From NCBI GenBank assembly GCA_003152315.1, contig PLZV01000013.1:85215-149214 (forward strand): a DNA stretch of 64,000 bases. Direction: 5' to 3'. Made by a program: the position numbers and the translations under genes. Below are positions 1 to 8,122 of the stretch, piece by piece (the stretch's first letter is position 1; each line of letters opens with the position of its first letter). This DNA is from Verrucomicrobiota bacterium. GTDB taxonomy: Bacteria > Verrucomicrobiota > Verrucomicrobiia > Palsa-1439. The notes beneath the pieces are model-generated. The model saw only the letters and a list, made by a program, of their open reading frames with translations. It had not been told where the DNA came from and made no database searches.

Positions 1-35
1 CCCGAAAGCATTCGGGGTTGGTCGGGAGATCAACT
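1..35 (+). repeat. Left copy of tRNA-3'-end-derived direct repeat
   Basis: Bases 1-28 are identical to 336-363, base 29 differs (A for T), and 30-35 match 365-370. The two copies lie 335 bp apart and bracket the GIY-YIG gene. The repeat contains a CCCGAA/TTCGGG hairpin followed by the 5' side of a T-arm. This left copy degenerates after base 35: it has no matching T-stem strand and no CCA end. The window edge hides whatever lies upstream. Confidence 0.85.
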
Positions 36-60
36 GTTCTGTGGGCAGTAGTGTCTTCCT

Positions 61-309
61 ATGACAGCTTGGGTCTACATCCTAAGGGGATCGAACGGGC
101 GGCATTACATCGGCTCGACTACGGATCTCGAGAGGCGGTTGTCCGAGCATCGGCGAGGTCACACGCACACCACACAGCGTCTCGGTGACGATATCGAAGT
201 ATTGGCCAGCAAGGAGTGCGGGTCCTTGGAGGAAGCTCGCCAGCTTGAGCGCACGTTGAAGGCCAAGAAGAACCCGGAGCTAGCGCTGTATCATTTGCAG
301 TGCAGATAG
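61..309 (+). CDS. GIY-YIG single-domain endonuclease-like protein
   Basis: An 82-residue protein of the small GIY-YIG family (UvrC N-terminal-like/YhbQ-like). The signature is visible as VYILR at residues 5-9 and YIGST at 16-20, followed by the family's conserved Arg in LERRLSEH and a C-terminal KxxK-type helix (LERTLKAKKNPE). Proteins of this size are nearly the bare nuclease domain; the family cuts or nicks DNA, but substrates of these short members are mostly unknown. The ATG at 61 has no clear Shine-Dalgarno sequence. The gene lies between two copies of a tRNA-3'-end repeat, which suggests a mobile or homing cassette rather than a housekeeping repair gene; that role is inference. Confidence 0.85.
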   Translation: MTAWVYILRGSNGRHYIGSTTDLERRLSEHRRGHTHTTQRLGDDIEVLASKECGSLEEARQLERTLKAKKNPELALYHLQCR

Positions 310-335
310 CGATCAGAAATACGGCAGCGAGCAGC

Positions 336-386
336 CCCGAAAGCATTCGGGGTTGGTCGGGAGTTCAACTCTCCCCCCTGGCACCA
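336..386 (+). tRNA. 3' part of a tRNA gene (T-arm, acceptor strand, CCA); 5' part not present
   Basis: Bases 359-375 form a perfect T-arm: stem GGGAG/CTCCC around loop TTCAACT. They are followed by a 7-base acceptor strand CCCTGGC (376-382), discriminator A and encoded CCA (384-386). A long hairpin, CCCCGAA/TTCGGGG with loop AGCA (335-352), precedes it and could be a class II variable arm. The matching 5' acceptor strand GCCAGGG is not found between the GIY-YIG gene and this point, so the gene is either split by the cassette (5' half left of base 1) or is a displaced remnant. The amino acid cannot be assigned. Position 70 is G, so a tmRNA end (which needs the G3:U70 pair) is unlikely. Confidence 0.6.
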
Positions 387-391
387 TTTCC

Positions 392-2110
392 CTACGCGGA
401 CTTTTGTACCAAGAAATCGCCAATCGCCAGGTTCTGGAGGTCGCTGCCATAAAACATGTTCAAAGCGTCGTCGGGAGAGCAGACCATGGGTTCACCGCGA
501 CGGTTGAGAGAGGTATTGAGGAGGCAGGGGATTTGCGTTTTGGAGTAGAATTTCGTGAGCAACTCGTAGTAGCGGCGGTTGCTGAGCGGCGTCACAATTT
601 GCGGACGCGCCGTGCCGTCAACGTGGACGATTTCCTTCAGGCGCGATTTCCATTTCTCGGCGACATCAAAGGTAAACGTCATGTAGGGGGACGGGTGCGC
701 AGACTGCAGAATCTCGGGCGCGGCGCGATCGAGGATCGACGGGCAGAATGGTCGCCAGCGTTCGCGGTATTTGATTTGCGAATTGATCAGGTCGCTGACG
801 CCCTTGAGCGACGGGTTGCCGAGGATGCTGCGGTTGCCGAGCGAGCGCGGGCCGAATTCCATGCGGCCCTGGAACCACGCCACGACTTCGCCCTTGGCGA
901 GCAGATCGCTGACGACATCGATGATAGGAACCCTGTCGTGGCGAATGTTGCGCTTCTGCAGCGTCGCTTCAATTTCGTCGTTGGAGTATTCGGGACCGAG
1001 ATAAGCATGCTGCATTGGCTTGATCGTATCGCCAAGTTGGTGCGCCGCATACGTGGCTGCGCCCAGCGCCGAGCCGGCATCGCTGGCCGCCGGCTGGACG
1101 AACAGTTCGCCGTTCTTTCCAAGGTATTCGATGAGCCGTTTGTTGCACTTCACATTCAGCGCCACGCCGCCGGCGTAGCAGAGGCGCTGCGACTTCTTGA
1201 TGTAATCCCCGAGGTGATATTTCGTGAGGCCCAGCACAAGGTCTTCAAGAGTTTTCTGCACCGCCGCCGCAATGTGGACATACGGTTCGTCGATTTCGTC
1301 ACCCTGGCGCGCGGGGCCCCAGAGATCGACCAGGCGTTGTGCGAAGAACGTGCCTTTGCCGTCGCGCTTGTAGCGGCGCCAACCGACACAGTTGACCAGT
1401 TTCGTGTTGATCTTGAATCCTTGCGCGGTGGCCTTGATGAGCGGCGAGATATTGAAGCGGCTGGCGTCACCGTAGGGCGCCATGCCCATCACCTTGAACT
1501 CGCCATCCAGCATCTCGAAGCCGAGAAACTCCGTCACGGCGCCGTAGAAGCCACCGAGGGAGTCGGGTGCGTAGAATTCCTTGGTGCATTTTATCTCGCC
1601 GCCTTCGCCATAGCCAAACCACGTGGTGCAGTATTCGCCGACGCCGTCGATGCTCATGATGGCCGCATCCCGGTAACCGGAGAGATGGTAGGCGCTCGAC
1701 GCGTGTGCCAGGTGGTGTTCGACGGGGACAAACTGGATCTTTTGCGGGTCAATGCCGATTTTCTGGAGCATCGTGAACACATCGGTCTTGTTACGCTGAA
1801 AACGGCGGTTGCCATTCAAGAGAGCCGTCAGAGCGCGGTCGGGTGCGTAGAAGTGCCGCCGTGCGTAATGCCAACGCGCGGGGCCGAAGATGCTGATCGG
1901 AGCAAACGGATAGGCGACAACTTGAACATCAGTCGGTTTGATCTGGGCTTGCCTGAGGCAATACAACGCCGCTTGTTCCGCCTGCTGACTCTTGGCGTGC
2001 TTATCGCGCAGGAAGCGTTCTTCTTCCGCAGCGGCAATGACGTTGCCGTCGATAACAAGTGCCGCCGCAGGATCATGGCCCACCGCGCCACCCAGCCCGA
2101 GTACGATCAT
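392..2110 (-). CDS. NodU/CmcH-family carbamoyltransferase
   Basis: A 572-residue member of the O-carbamoyltransferase family, which transfers carbamoyl from carbamoyl phosphate to hydroxyls of sugars or antibiotics. The N-terminal Kae1/ASKHA-type fold is seen in GHDPAAAL (residues 11-18), the AEEERF segment and the metal-binding HHLAHA (132-137). The C-terminal YrdC-like/NodU part has the family hallmark EFGPRSLGNRSIL near residue 415. The frame is open further upstream, but homology begins at MIVLGLGG, and ATG 2110 is preceded by GGGAG at 10 nt. It is divergent from the methyltransferase at 2174. With neighbouring methyltransferase, FkbM and phosphodiesterase genes, a role in decorating a surface glycan is likely. 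The actual acceptor cannot be read from sequence. Confidence 0.93.
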   Translation of the reverse strand: MIVLGLGGAVGHDPAAALVIDGNVIAAAEEERFLRDKHAKSQQAEQAALYCLRQAQIKPTDVQVVAYPFAPISIFGPARWHYARRHFYAPDRALTALLNGNRRFQRNKTDVFTMLQKIGIDPQKIQFVPVEHHLAHASSAYHLSGYRDAAIMSIDGVGEYCTTWFGYGEGGEIKCTKEFYAPDSLGGFYGAVTEFLGFEMLDGEFKVMGMAPYGDASRFNISPLIKATAQGFKINTKLVNCVGWRRYKRDGKGTFFAQRLVDLWGPARQGDEIDEPYVHIAAAVQKTLEDLVLGLTKYHLGDYIKKSQRLCYAGGVALNVKCNKRLIEYLGKNGELFVQPAASDAGSALGAATYAAHQLGDTIKPMQHAYLGPEYSNDEIEATLQKRNIRHDRVPIIDVVSDLLAKGEVVAWFQGRMEFGPRSLGNRSILGNPSLKGVSDLINSQIKYRERWRPFCPSILDRAAPEILQSAHPSPYMTFTFDVAEKWKSRLKEIVHVDGTARPQIVTPLSNRRYYELLTKFYSKTQIPCLLNTSLNRRGEPMVCSPDDALNMFYGSDLQNLAIGDFLVQKSA

Positions 2111-2173
2111 CGCCTGTTGTCTCCCGTGTTCGGCATGTTCTTTACGCGCGCGGCAGTCTAATCGCCCTTTTTT

Positions 2174-2947
2174 ATGGACGCAACGGCGATTTTTCTGGCA
2201 GAGTCGAACAAGATGATTGCGTATCCGCCCGACGTTAACAAGACGATTAGTCCCGCCGATCTCGAACGCTTCGAAGTGGTTCCCCATGCACAGGCGCTCA
2301 ATCAGTTCGGTCGCCAACTCTGGTGGAAACGCGTGCCGTACGCCGTCAACGGGGCATTGCGCATGCGGTTCAGGGGGATCCGCTGGAATAAGCTCTGGGA
2401 ATATTCTCGTGGACTGGCGTACTGCGATTTTCGGCCAGGAATGCGCGTCCTGGACTTTGGCGGTGGGGCGACAATCCCGCTCTTTTGGCTGGCGAAAGAC
2501 GGTTGCGATGTGCTCAGCCTCGACGTGGATGAGAAGTTGACGGCGCACACGAATGCCGTAGCGCAACAAAGGGGTTGGAAGCTGAAAGGCTCGACCTTCG
2601 ATCTCACGCAGAATGAAGCGCCGCGCGACTGGCAACCCTTCGACCGCGTGATGTCCTTCTGCGTGATCGAACACATTCCAAAAGCGGCGCAGCAATTGAC
2701 GCTGACGCGGTTGGCGGCGTTGTTAAAACCGGGCGGCCTGTTTGCCCTGACATTTGATTTTGGAGAGAACGCACCTGTCGACGGCGCTGTTCGCAGTGCT
2801 GAGGAAGTGGCCGGGATGATTGCGGCCTCGGGACTAAAGCCCATCGGTGACGGGAGATTTCATGACACGGGTGAACGCTTCCCGATCGACAAGAAGTATC
2901 CCGGTCATGAGTTCACTTTCGGATCGCTCTTCTTACAGAAGTCGTGA
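2174..2947 (+). CDS. Class I SAM-dependent methyltransferase
   Basis: A 257-residue protein with a Rossmann-type methyltransferase core: motif I VLDFGGGATIP near residue 92, an acidic motif-II strand (VLSLDVD), a motif-IV-like FDRVMSFCVIEHI near 155, and LKPGGLFALT near 185. These bind S-adenosylmethionine; the methyl acceptor is unknown. The first ATG (2174) lacks a good ribosome site. A second in-frame ATG at 2213 (MIAYPPDV) is an alternative start that would leave the fold intact. The stop overlaps the next gene by four bases, so the two methyltransferases are co-translated. It diverges from the carbamoyltransferase, consistent with a glycan-decoration cluster. Confidence 0.85.
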   Translation: MDATAIFLAESNKMIAYPPDVNKTISPADLERFEVVPHAQALNQFGRQLWWKRVPYAVNGALRMRFRGIRWNKLWEYSRGLAYCDFRPGMRVLDFGGGATIPLFWLAKDGCDVLSLDVDEKLTAHTNAVAQQRGWKLKGSTFDLTQNEAPRDWQPFDRVMSFCVIEHIPKAAQQLTLTRLAALLKPGGLFALTFDFGENAPVDGAVRSAEEVAGMIAASGLKPIGDGRFHDTGERFPIDKKYPGHEFTFGSLFLQKS

Positions 2948-3615
2948 GCACTTCCACTCCACCGGGCCAGTACAAGGCCAAACAGAGTTGGCAATCGCCG
3001 GAAATGGCTGCCGCGTACCGGCTCTCCCGGGACCCGTCGCGGTTTACGCGGTATGATCGCGAGGAGAAGATTATCAAGAGCTGGTTGGCTGACTTACCGG
3101 CGCAGGCGCTGGTGCTGGATGTGCCGTGCGGAACCGGGCGGTTCATTCCCTTGCTGACGTCGAAGGGATTTCGCTACACGGGGGCCGATTTTTCCCGGGC
3201 CATGATCCAGGAGGCGAAACGGATGGCCGGAGACAGGCCGACCGTGGGATTCACCAACGCTGATGTCGAGTTCCTGCCGTTTCGTGACCAAGCGGTTGAC
3301 TGTGTGATTATCTGGCGTTTCCTGCATCACATTGGCGACTCCACAACTCGACAGGCCATGCTTCGCGAAGCCGCGCGCGTCGCCCGACGGAAAGTCCTCG
3401 TCTCGTTTCATCACCCGATCAGCTTTACTCACTGGCGCAAGCAATTGCAGCAAATGGTTCTCGGTGGCGAGCCGAGAGGTCACGCGGTCTCCCACTGGCA
3501 ATTGCAGAAGGAGGGAGAGGCTTCTGGATTACGGCTCGTCGAGACGAAGGGTTTCCGCAAGTACGTTTCTGTGAACTGGTTTGCCTGCTTCGAAAAGGCC
3601 GGCAGTGCGCGCTAG
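2944..3615 (+). CDS. Class I SAM-dependent methyltransferase (Methyltransf_11-like)
   Basis: A 223-residue methyltransferase starting at GTG 2944, in a GTGA overlap with the upstream methyltransferase. Motif I is VLDVPCGTGRFIPLL (about residues 57-71). The acidic end of the second strand is in YTGADFS, and the ADVEFLPFRDQAVDCVI block is typical of the UbiE/Methyltransf_11 group. The double His of RFLHHIGD follows. There is no signal peptide, so it acts in the cytosol. Its substrate is unknown. Coupling with the preceding methyltransferase suggests the two modify the same or successive positions of one metabolite or glycan precursor (inference). Confidence 0.85.
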   Translation: MSTSTPPGQYKAKQSWQSPEMAAAYRLSRDPSRFTRYDREEKIIKSWLADLPAQALVLDVPCGTGRFIPLLTSKGFRYTGADFSRAMIQEAKRMAGDRPTVGFTNADVEFLPFRDQAVDCVIIWRFLHHIGDSTTRQAMLREAARVARRKVLVSFHHPISFTHWRKQLQQMVLGGEPRGHAVSHWQLQKEGEASGLRLVETKGFRKYVSVNWFACFEKAGSAR

Positions 3616-3625
3616 TCGCAGCTGG

Positions 3626-5506
3626 CTACTTCGTGAACTGGCGCATGCCTTCGAGTGCCGACAGTAACTCACCCTTGCGGGCCGCCAGCGCATCACGTTG
3701 GTTTGGCAGCGGTACGTTGTTCGTGTCGAGAATCGTCGTATCGGCATTATAGGCTTCAAGTCCGAACGTGATTATCGATCGCCGGTCAACGAGTGCCGCA
3801 GTGCTCCAATTCGCGATGAACAGAAAGGGCGGCTCGTGCTCGTCGAGCAGCGAATGGCCCAGCGTGTAGTCGGATAGCGGGTTCTCGACACCCATGTAGG
3901 TCAATATTGTCGCGGGAACGTCCATGTGGCTGGTGAGACGGTTGATGGCGCGCGGCGATTCACCGAGGATATGCGCCACCATCAAGGTCTGGGTCTGATA
4001 GCGATGGAAGGCGCTGTCGTGACCGAACAACCCAAACTCGCGGAACTCTTCGCCGTGGTCGCCCATTACAAACACGAGCGTGTTGTCCAAAAGCCCTCGC
4101 TGTTCGAGTGCCTGCAAGAGGCGCTGGATCTGTGAGTCGACGTAATGGAGACTGTTCTTGTAACGGTTCTTGATCAGGGCCATGTCGCCTTCGCCGCGAG
4201 CGAGTTTAATGTAGTTGATGTCCTCGGACATATTTCCCGTGGGGAAAATCGCATGCTCCGGCGGGTAACTGTAAGGCTGGTGCGAGGCGTCGTAGAATAC
4301 AAAGCCCAGGAACGGGCCGGCCGGCTTCTGGTCGAGAAACTTGATGAAAGCGTCGGTCATGAATACGTCGCGGTCCACGCGCTCGCATTGCCACTGGTCG
4401 GTGGTGTCTGGCAGCACATCGACGAAACAGGTGCTGTGGAGTTCCGGATAGTTCATATTGGCGGAGCAGAGGATGCGGAACTTGTACCCCAGTCCTTGTA
4501 GCGACTTGAACAGCGTTGGGCCGGTATGCTCGGCAAAAGCACGTTGCCAGTAGCTGCCATAGATGCCGTACAACAGGCCGAAGATGCCGTAACGGGTCGT
4601 GTTGCCCGTGCTGAAGTTTTCCCGGAAGACGAGGTTGCTTTCACTCCAACGGGAAAGAAACGGCATCACGTCGGGCGTGAGCATGTCGAAGCGGCCGCCT
4701 TCAATGGGGACAATGAGAATATTTGGGCGCGGCCCGCCGGCGCGGAACCGCAAGGGTGCCTTCGGGTAGTAAAATGAGCCCTGACTGGGTGGTACTTTTA
4801 GCCGCATGTCAGGGGAATACTTCATTCCGAGGACTTTGATGGCAAACTTCTTCATCGTGACCGACTGATACAGCGGGAAGAGCTGCTTCACTCGCAATAC
4901 CTCGACGTTGCCTCGAAGGTCCGCAATGTCGTACACAGCGATATTGAGAAGAATCAGCGCCAACACCGCGCAACCAACGCCCACGAAGGCTTTTCGACTC
5001 TGTAACCTGGCGGCCAAAGGCCGTCGTCTGATCCAAGGCAGGACCAAAGCGACGAAAACAATCTCTGTGGTGAAGATCAGCGCAACGCTGCCGGCGGTGT
5101 AGAGGACCGTGCTTTTGCCGGCGATGGTGGCATCACCAGAACCGGGCGTCGTAATCAGATTCCAGACGAAGCCATTGAAGTGAAACCGCCAAAGTTGATA
5201 GATCACCAGATCGGCATAGATGAATACGTTGAGCAGGCCGAACAGAATCACGGCCGCAGTCAACATGACCCACAACCGCCGCGAGATGAGTGCGACGAGT
5301 GACAGTAACGCCGGCACCAGCGCCAGTAGTGCAAAGTTTGCCACGAACGCCAGCAAGGTCGCGAGCCACCCGATCATCGACGTGCTAGGTGGCACGCTGG
5401 CGAGGTAGCCGTGCCCGACGCTCATCAGTAACAGGACGTTAAAGGCGTAGCAATAAGCCAACGCCTCCACGTTGCGGCTTCGGCTGTGAGTATTTGTCAC
5501 ATCCAC
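3626..5506 (-). CDS. YejM/PbgA-like inner-membrane sulfatase-fold protein
   Basis: A 626-residue protein with about five N-terminal membrane helices (residues 18-190) and a periplasmic alkaline-phosphatase/sulfatase-fold domain from about 255. The block NILIVPIEGGRFDML plus GNTTRYGIFGLLYGIYGSYW closely resembles the YejM/PbgA/LapC family, which in enterobacteria controls LpxC turnover and lipid A level. GDHGEEF and GLFGHDS near the C-terminus match the metal-site end of the fold. The start is a GTG with a poor ribosome site. It is third in a minus-strand series (phosphodiesterase, FkbM, this gene) with a 16-nt gap to FkbM. Whether it is a regulator or an active phosphoglycerol/phosphoethanolamine transferase cannot be told from sequence. 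Confidence 0.82.
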   Translation of the reverse strand: MDVTNTHSRSRNVEALAYCYAFNVLLLMSVGHGYLASVPPSTSMIGWLATLLAFVANFALLALVPALLSLVALISRRLWVMLTAAVILFGLLNVFIYADLVIYQLWRFHFNGFVWNLITTPGSGDATIAGKSTVLYTAGSVALIFTTEIVFVALVLPWIRRRPLAARLQSRKAFVGVGCAVLALILLNIAVYDIADLRGNVEVLRVKQLFPLYQSVTMKKFAIKVLGMKYSPDMRLKVPPSQGSFYYPKAPLRFRAGGPRPNILIVPIEGGRFDMLTPDVMPFLSRWSESNLVFRENFSTGNTTRYGIFGLLYGIYGSYWQRAFAEHTGPTLFKSLQGLGYKFRILCSANMNYPELHSTCFVDVLPDTTDQWQCERVDRDVFMTDAFIKFLDQKPAGPFLGFVFYDASHQPYSYPPEHAIFPTGNMSEDINYIKLARGEGDMALIKNRYKNSLHYVDSQIQRLLQALEQRGLLDNTLVFVMGDHGEEFREFGLFGHDSAFHRYQTQTLMVAHILGESPRAINRLTSHMDVPATILTYMGVENPLSDYTLGHSLLDEHEPPFLFIANWSTAALVDRRSIITFGLEAYNADTTILDTNNVPLPNQRDALAARKGELLSALEGMRQFTK

Positions 5507-5522
5507 TTGAATCGCACCGGTT

Positions 5523-6356
5523 TCATCGCGTGGGAGAAGATGGTCGCTCGGCGTACAGCATCCCGATGTCAGGATGACGCTTTTGTGCCAGCCTCAGGAC
5601 CGCGAAGCCGTGTTGACGTAGCAGTTTCTCCATTGCCTCACCCGAATGCGTTTCGGGCGAAGCGTCCTTTACAGGATGGTATTCCATCCCGATATAAGAG
5701 ATGCGATCCAATCCCCATTCCGCCAACGAAGCCATCATCTCATATTCCGCGCCCTCGCAATCGAGTTTCAGATAGTCGATGTGGGAAATCTTGCGAGCAT
5801 CGAGAATGTCGGGCAGTCGCACAGCCTCGACCTCTTGATGTTTCTCCACGGCGGAAGTCTCGGCCGGAAAGGCCGTGTGCGCTCCGGGATTGGACGGCGC
5901 CATATACAAACGCAGCGTGCCCGCGCGATTGGCCACGGCTTTGTTGAATGTTTCCACATGCCGGTGGCGCGGGCCGGAGAGGTTGCGCGACAACAGTTTG
6001 AAGTTCTCCGGTTCAGGTTCGAACGTTAGAATCCGCTCGGCGCGCGGAGCCATCTTCAGGGAAAACAGGCCAATTTGCGCACCGATGTCGACCACACATG
6101 TCAACCGGCCTTCGATTCGCTCCGTACGGTAGTTATCTTTGAGAAAAACCTCCCAGACGATGGAGCGGTCGGAGGTTCCAACGCGCAACCAAAGAGGGCG
6201 GCCATCGAGCAATTCAACCTCTTGGACTTGCGGCGCGCCTTTGTAATAGCGCAGAGCCATGGTCTGCAACGGATGACGAAAAACACGCCAGAACCAGAAA
6301 TGATAAAAACGCTTGCGCCAACCGACCCCCCTCAAAAAGCTGCTGGAGGAACTCAT
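5523..6356 (-). CDS. FkbM-family methyltransferase
   Basis: A 277-residue protein. The FkbM domain is clear: CVVDIGAQIGLFSLKMA (motif I), ILTFEPEPENFKLLSRNL (acidic loop and adjoining helix), the NPGAHTAF segment and IDYLKLDCEGAEYEMM, the family's best-known block. FkbM enzymes O-methylate sugars or polyketides. ATG 6356 is chosen; a TTG 21 bases upstream would add seven residues. The N-terminus is basic and aromatic (KRFYHFWFWRVFRHP), perhaps membrane-associated. It lies between a phosphodiesterase and the YejM-like gene on the same strand with short gaps, so all three are probably one transcript. Confidence 0.9.
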   Translation of the reverse strand: MSSSSSFLRGVGWRKRFYHFWFWRVFRHPLQTMALRYYKGAPQVQEVELLDGRPLWLRVGTSDRSIVWEVFLKDNYRTERIEGRLTCVVDIGAQIGLFSLKMAPRAERILTFEPEPENFKLLSRNLSGPRHRHVETFNKAVANRAGTLRLYMAPSNPGAHTAFPAETSAVEKHQEVEAVRLPDILDARKISHIDYLKLDCEGAEYEMMASLAEWGLDRISYIGMEYHPVKDASPETHSGEAMEKLLRQHGFAVLRLAQKRHPDIGMLYAERPSSPTR

Positions 6357-6407
6357 GGGATCCCGTTCTTTTGGCAATCGACGGAAGAAAGTTGAAGCAT
6401 CATTGAG

Positions 6408-8030
6408 TCAGTCAAGGTAGCCGAGCTTGCGCAGTCGTTCTTCGATCTTGGCCGAATCTTCCTCGGAATACTCCGGCTGCGCCGGGTTAGTCGGGGTATC
6501 CGCGGACGCTGGCTTGGATTCGCGATGCGGTGGGTAGGCGCGCAAGAACTCGTCGGTCAACGCAGCCACGATTGGTTCGCCGTCCATGTCATCACCAATC
6601 GGCAAGCCATACAAGGCGAGCACGGTCGGCGCAATCGAAACAATTGACTGCGCCGCCAACCGGCCTGCGGGACGGATGTTCGGGCCGTGCAACAGGTAGA
6701 TACCTTCCGGTTCGTGGCCGCCGTCGCGGAGTTTGTGGCGATTGAGCACGATCAACACGGAGGAGCGCACGTCGCGGCGAAAACTCGCAGGGACGTCCAA
6801 TGGTTTGTCCAACACACACACGAGATCGGGCACGTTGACGCTATGGGGCCCGTGGAATACATCGGCGCCACGATGAATTTCCGCGAATACCTTCCCACCC
6901 TGCGGCGTCCTGAGATCGGACAATTCTTTAACCAGTTTGTTGCGCAGCGCCTCGCACTCCGCTTCGGGCACAATGCCTTCGGGGAAACGGCCGACACGAT
7001 TAATGTTGATCGCCAGCGCGCGCGACTCCAACGGATCGGCCCACACGCGCGTGCGCGACCAATCGACCAGCCCGTGTTTGGAATCAATCGGGACGCCCAA
7101 CTTCGCTTTCCATGTACGCGGCAAATTGCCAATCACCAGCCGTCGCCAGTCCCAGATTGGCAGGAGCCGCAAATAACCACGTTGGATAAGCCAGTGGTTG
7201 GTGTGAAAAAATGCGGGGATTGCCGGGCCGCCGCCGTGGTCGGAGGCCAGTACCAGCACGCAGTTATCGCCCGCAGCCTCGCAGAGACGCCCGATTTGCG
7301 TGTCAAGCTGCCGCAAGGTGGCGAGACAACGGGCGGCGATCTGCTTCTCTTCGTCGGTTTTCAGCGAGGATTCCAAGGACGGATCGCAGAATCTCCAGCA
7401 GAAGTGGTGGAAGCGATCATTAAGCATCCACGCCACCATGAAGAAATCCCATGGCTGAGTTTTCATCAATCGCAACGCGGTGTCCGCCTGTAAGAGTAGG
7501 ATTTTCTCGTTATGCTCAATAAACTGCAGAATTTGCTTCGCGTAACGTCTGCTCGTCGGCTGCGCGGTCGGATATTCAGTCACATCGGCAACGAAGTCGC
7601 GAAATTCCGCCGCCAACTCCGGTGGGTAAACCGAGACTTGTGGAGCTTCTGGAGCGAACGGGTCGCTCGTCATAAACCCGTTGACAGGATAAACGGGATG
7701 GCAGAGCGGCACGTTGATGATGCCGACTCGCTTACCGTGTGCGCCGAGCCGTTGCCAGAGTGTCAAGCTGCGGATGTCGCGCGCGTTGTTAAGCCGCCGC
7801 TGGTAGTAATCGCCCGGGTCCGTATGGCGGAAATGGTAGATGCCGTGTTTTCCGGGATTCGTGCCGGTGACCAGGCTCGTCCACGCTGGAGGCGTCAACG
7901 CCGGGATGGTCGAATCCAGGGTGCCCCACGCGCCTTCGCGCATGAGCCGTTGCAACGTCGGCATGTCGCCGCGATCGGCGAGCGGTTTTAGGTTCGTCCA
8001 CGTCGCGCCATCGAGTCCAATGACAAGCAT
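6408..8030 (-). CDS. Type I phosphodiesterase / alkaline-phosphatase superfamily protein
   Basis: A 540-residue enzyme of the metal-dependent phosphodiesterase/nucleotide pyrophosphatase group. The first metal site is in MLVIGLDGATW at the N-terminus; the nucleophile region is PPAWTSLVTGTNPGKHGIYH (Thr after Trp); the second metal motif is LVLASDHGGGP. No signal peptide is seen, so it is predicted cytosolic. The ATG at 8030 starts exactly at the first beta strand. A GTG at 8069 would add 13 residues and lies two bases from the predicted transcription start. A C-terminal tail rich in Pro/Glu ends in RLRKLGYLD. It is divergent to a clear paralogue at 8123, which suggests duplication in a surface-polymer cluster. 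Confidence 0.88.
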   Translation of the reverse strand: MLVIGLDGATWTNLKPLADRGDMPTLQRLMREGAWGTLDSTIPALTPPAWTSLVTGTNPGKHGIYHFRHTDPGDYYQRRLNNARDIRSLTLWQRLGAHGKRVGIINVPLCHPVYPVNGFMTSDPFAPEAPQVSVYPPELAAEFRDFVADVTEYPTAQPTSRRYAKQILQFIEHNEKILLLQADTALRLMKTQPWDFFMVAWMLNDRFHHFCWRFCDPSLESSLKTDEEKQIAARCLATLRQLDTQIGRLCEAAGDNCVLVLASDHGGGPAIPAFFHTNHWLIQRGYLRLLPIWDWRRLVIGNLPRTWKAKLGVPIDSKHGLVDWSRTRVWADPLESRALAININRVGRFPEGIVPEAECEALRNKLVKELSDLRTPQGGKVFAEIHRGADVFHGPHSVNVPDLVCVLDKPLDVPASFRRDVRSSVLIVLNRHKLRDGGHEPEGIYLLHGPNIRPAGRLAAQSIVSIAPTVLALYGLPIGDDMDGEPIVAALTDEFLRAYPPHRESKPASADTPTNPAQPEYSEEDSAKIEERLRKLGYLD

Positions 8031-8077
8031 GCGCGCGGCGGGCGTGATGGTTTGTGCTGCAGAAGCCACGGGCGGGT

Positions 8078-8106
8078 GGTATAACAGCCTTATGAGACTG
8101 GCGCAA
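8078..8106 (-). promoter_or_regulatory. Predicted sigma-70-type promoter of the minus-strand phosphodiesterase operon
   Basis: On the minus strand TTGCGC (8106-8101) is followed after 17 bases by TATACC (8083-8078). The predicted start near 8071 falls two bases before the alternative GTG start at 8069 and 41 bases before the ATG at 8030. It lies in the 92-bp divergent gap. Confidence 0.45.
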
Positions 8107-8122
8107 GAAAAAGGACACGACC

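Noticed and set aside
336-386. tmRNA (ssrA) 3' end
   Set aside because: The TTCAACT loop resembles tmRNA, but the acceptor strand has G at position 70, so the alanine-specifying G3:U70 pair is impossible; a tRNA end fits better.
353-2161. A 602-codon open frame on the plus strand
   Set aside because: It is antisense to the NodU-type gene, has no domain, and its residue make-up (Arg/Ala/Val/Asp rich) is that of a reversed high-GC coding frame.
2111-2695. Upstream extension of the carbamoyltransferase frame
   Set aside because: It overlaps the methyltransferase at 2174 antisense, has no homology, and the family N-terminus begins at the ATG at 2110 with a GGGAG site.
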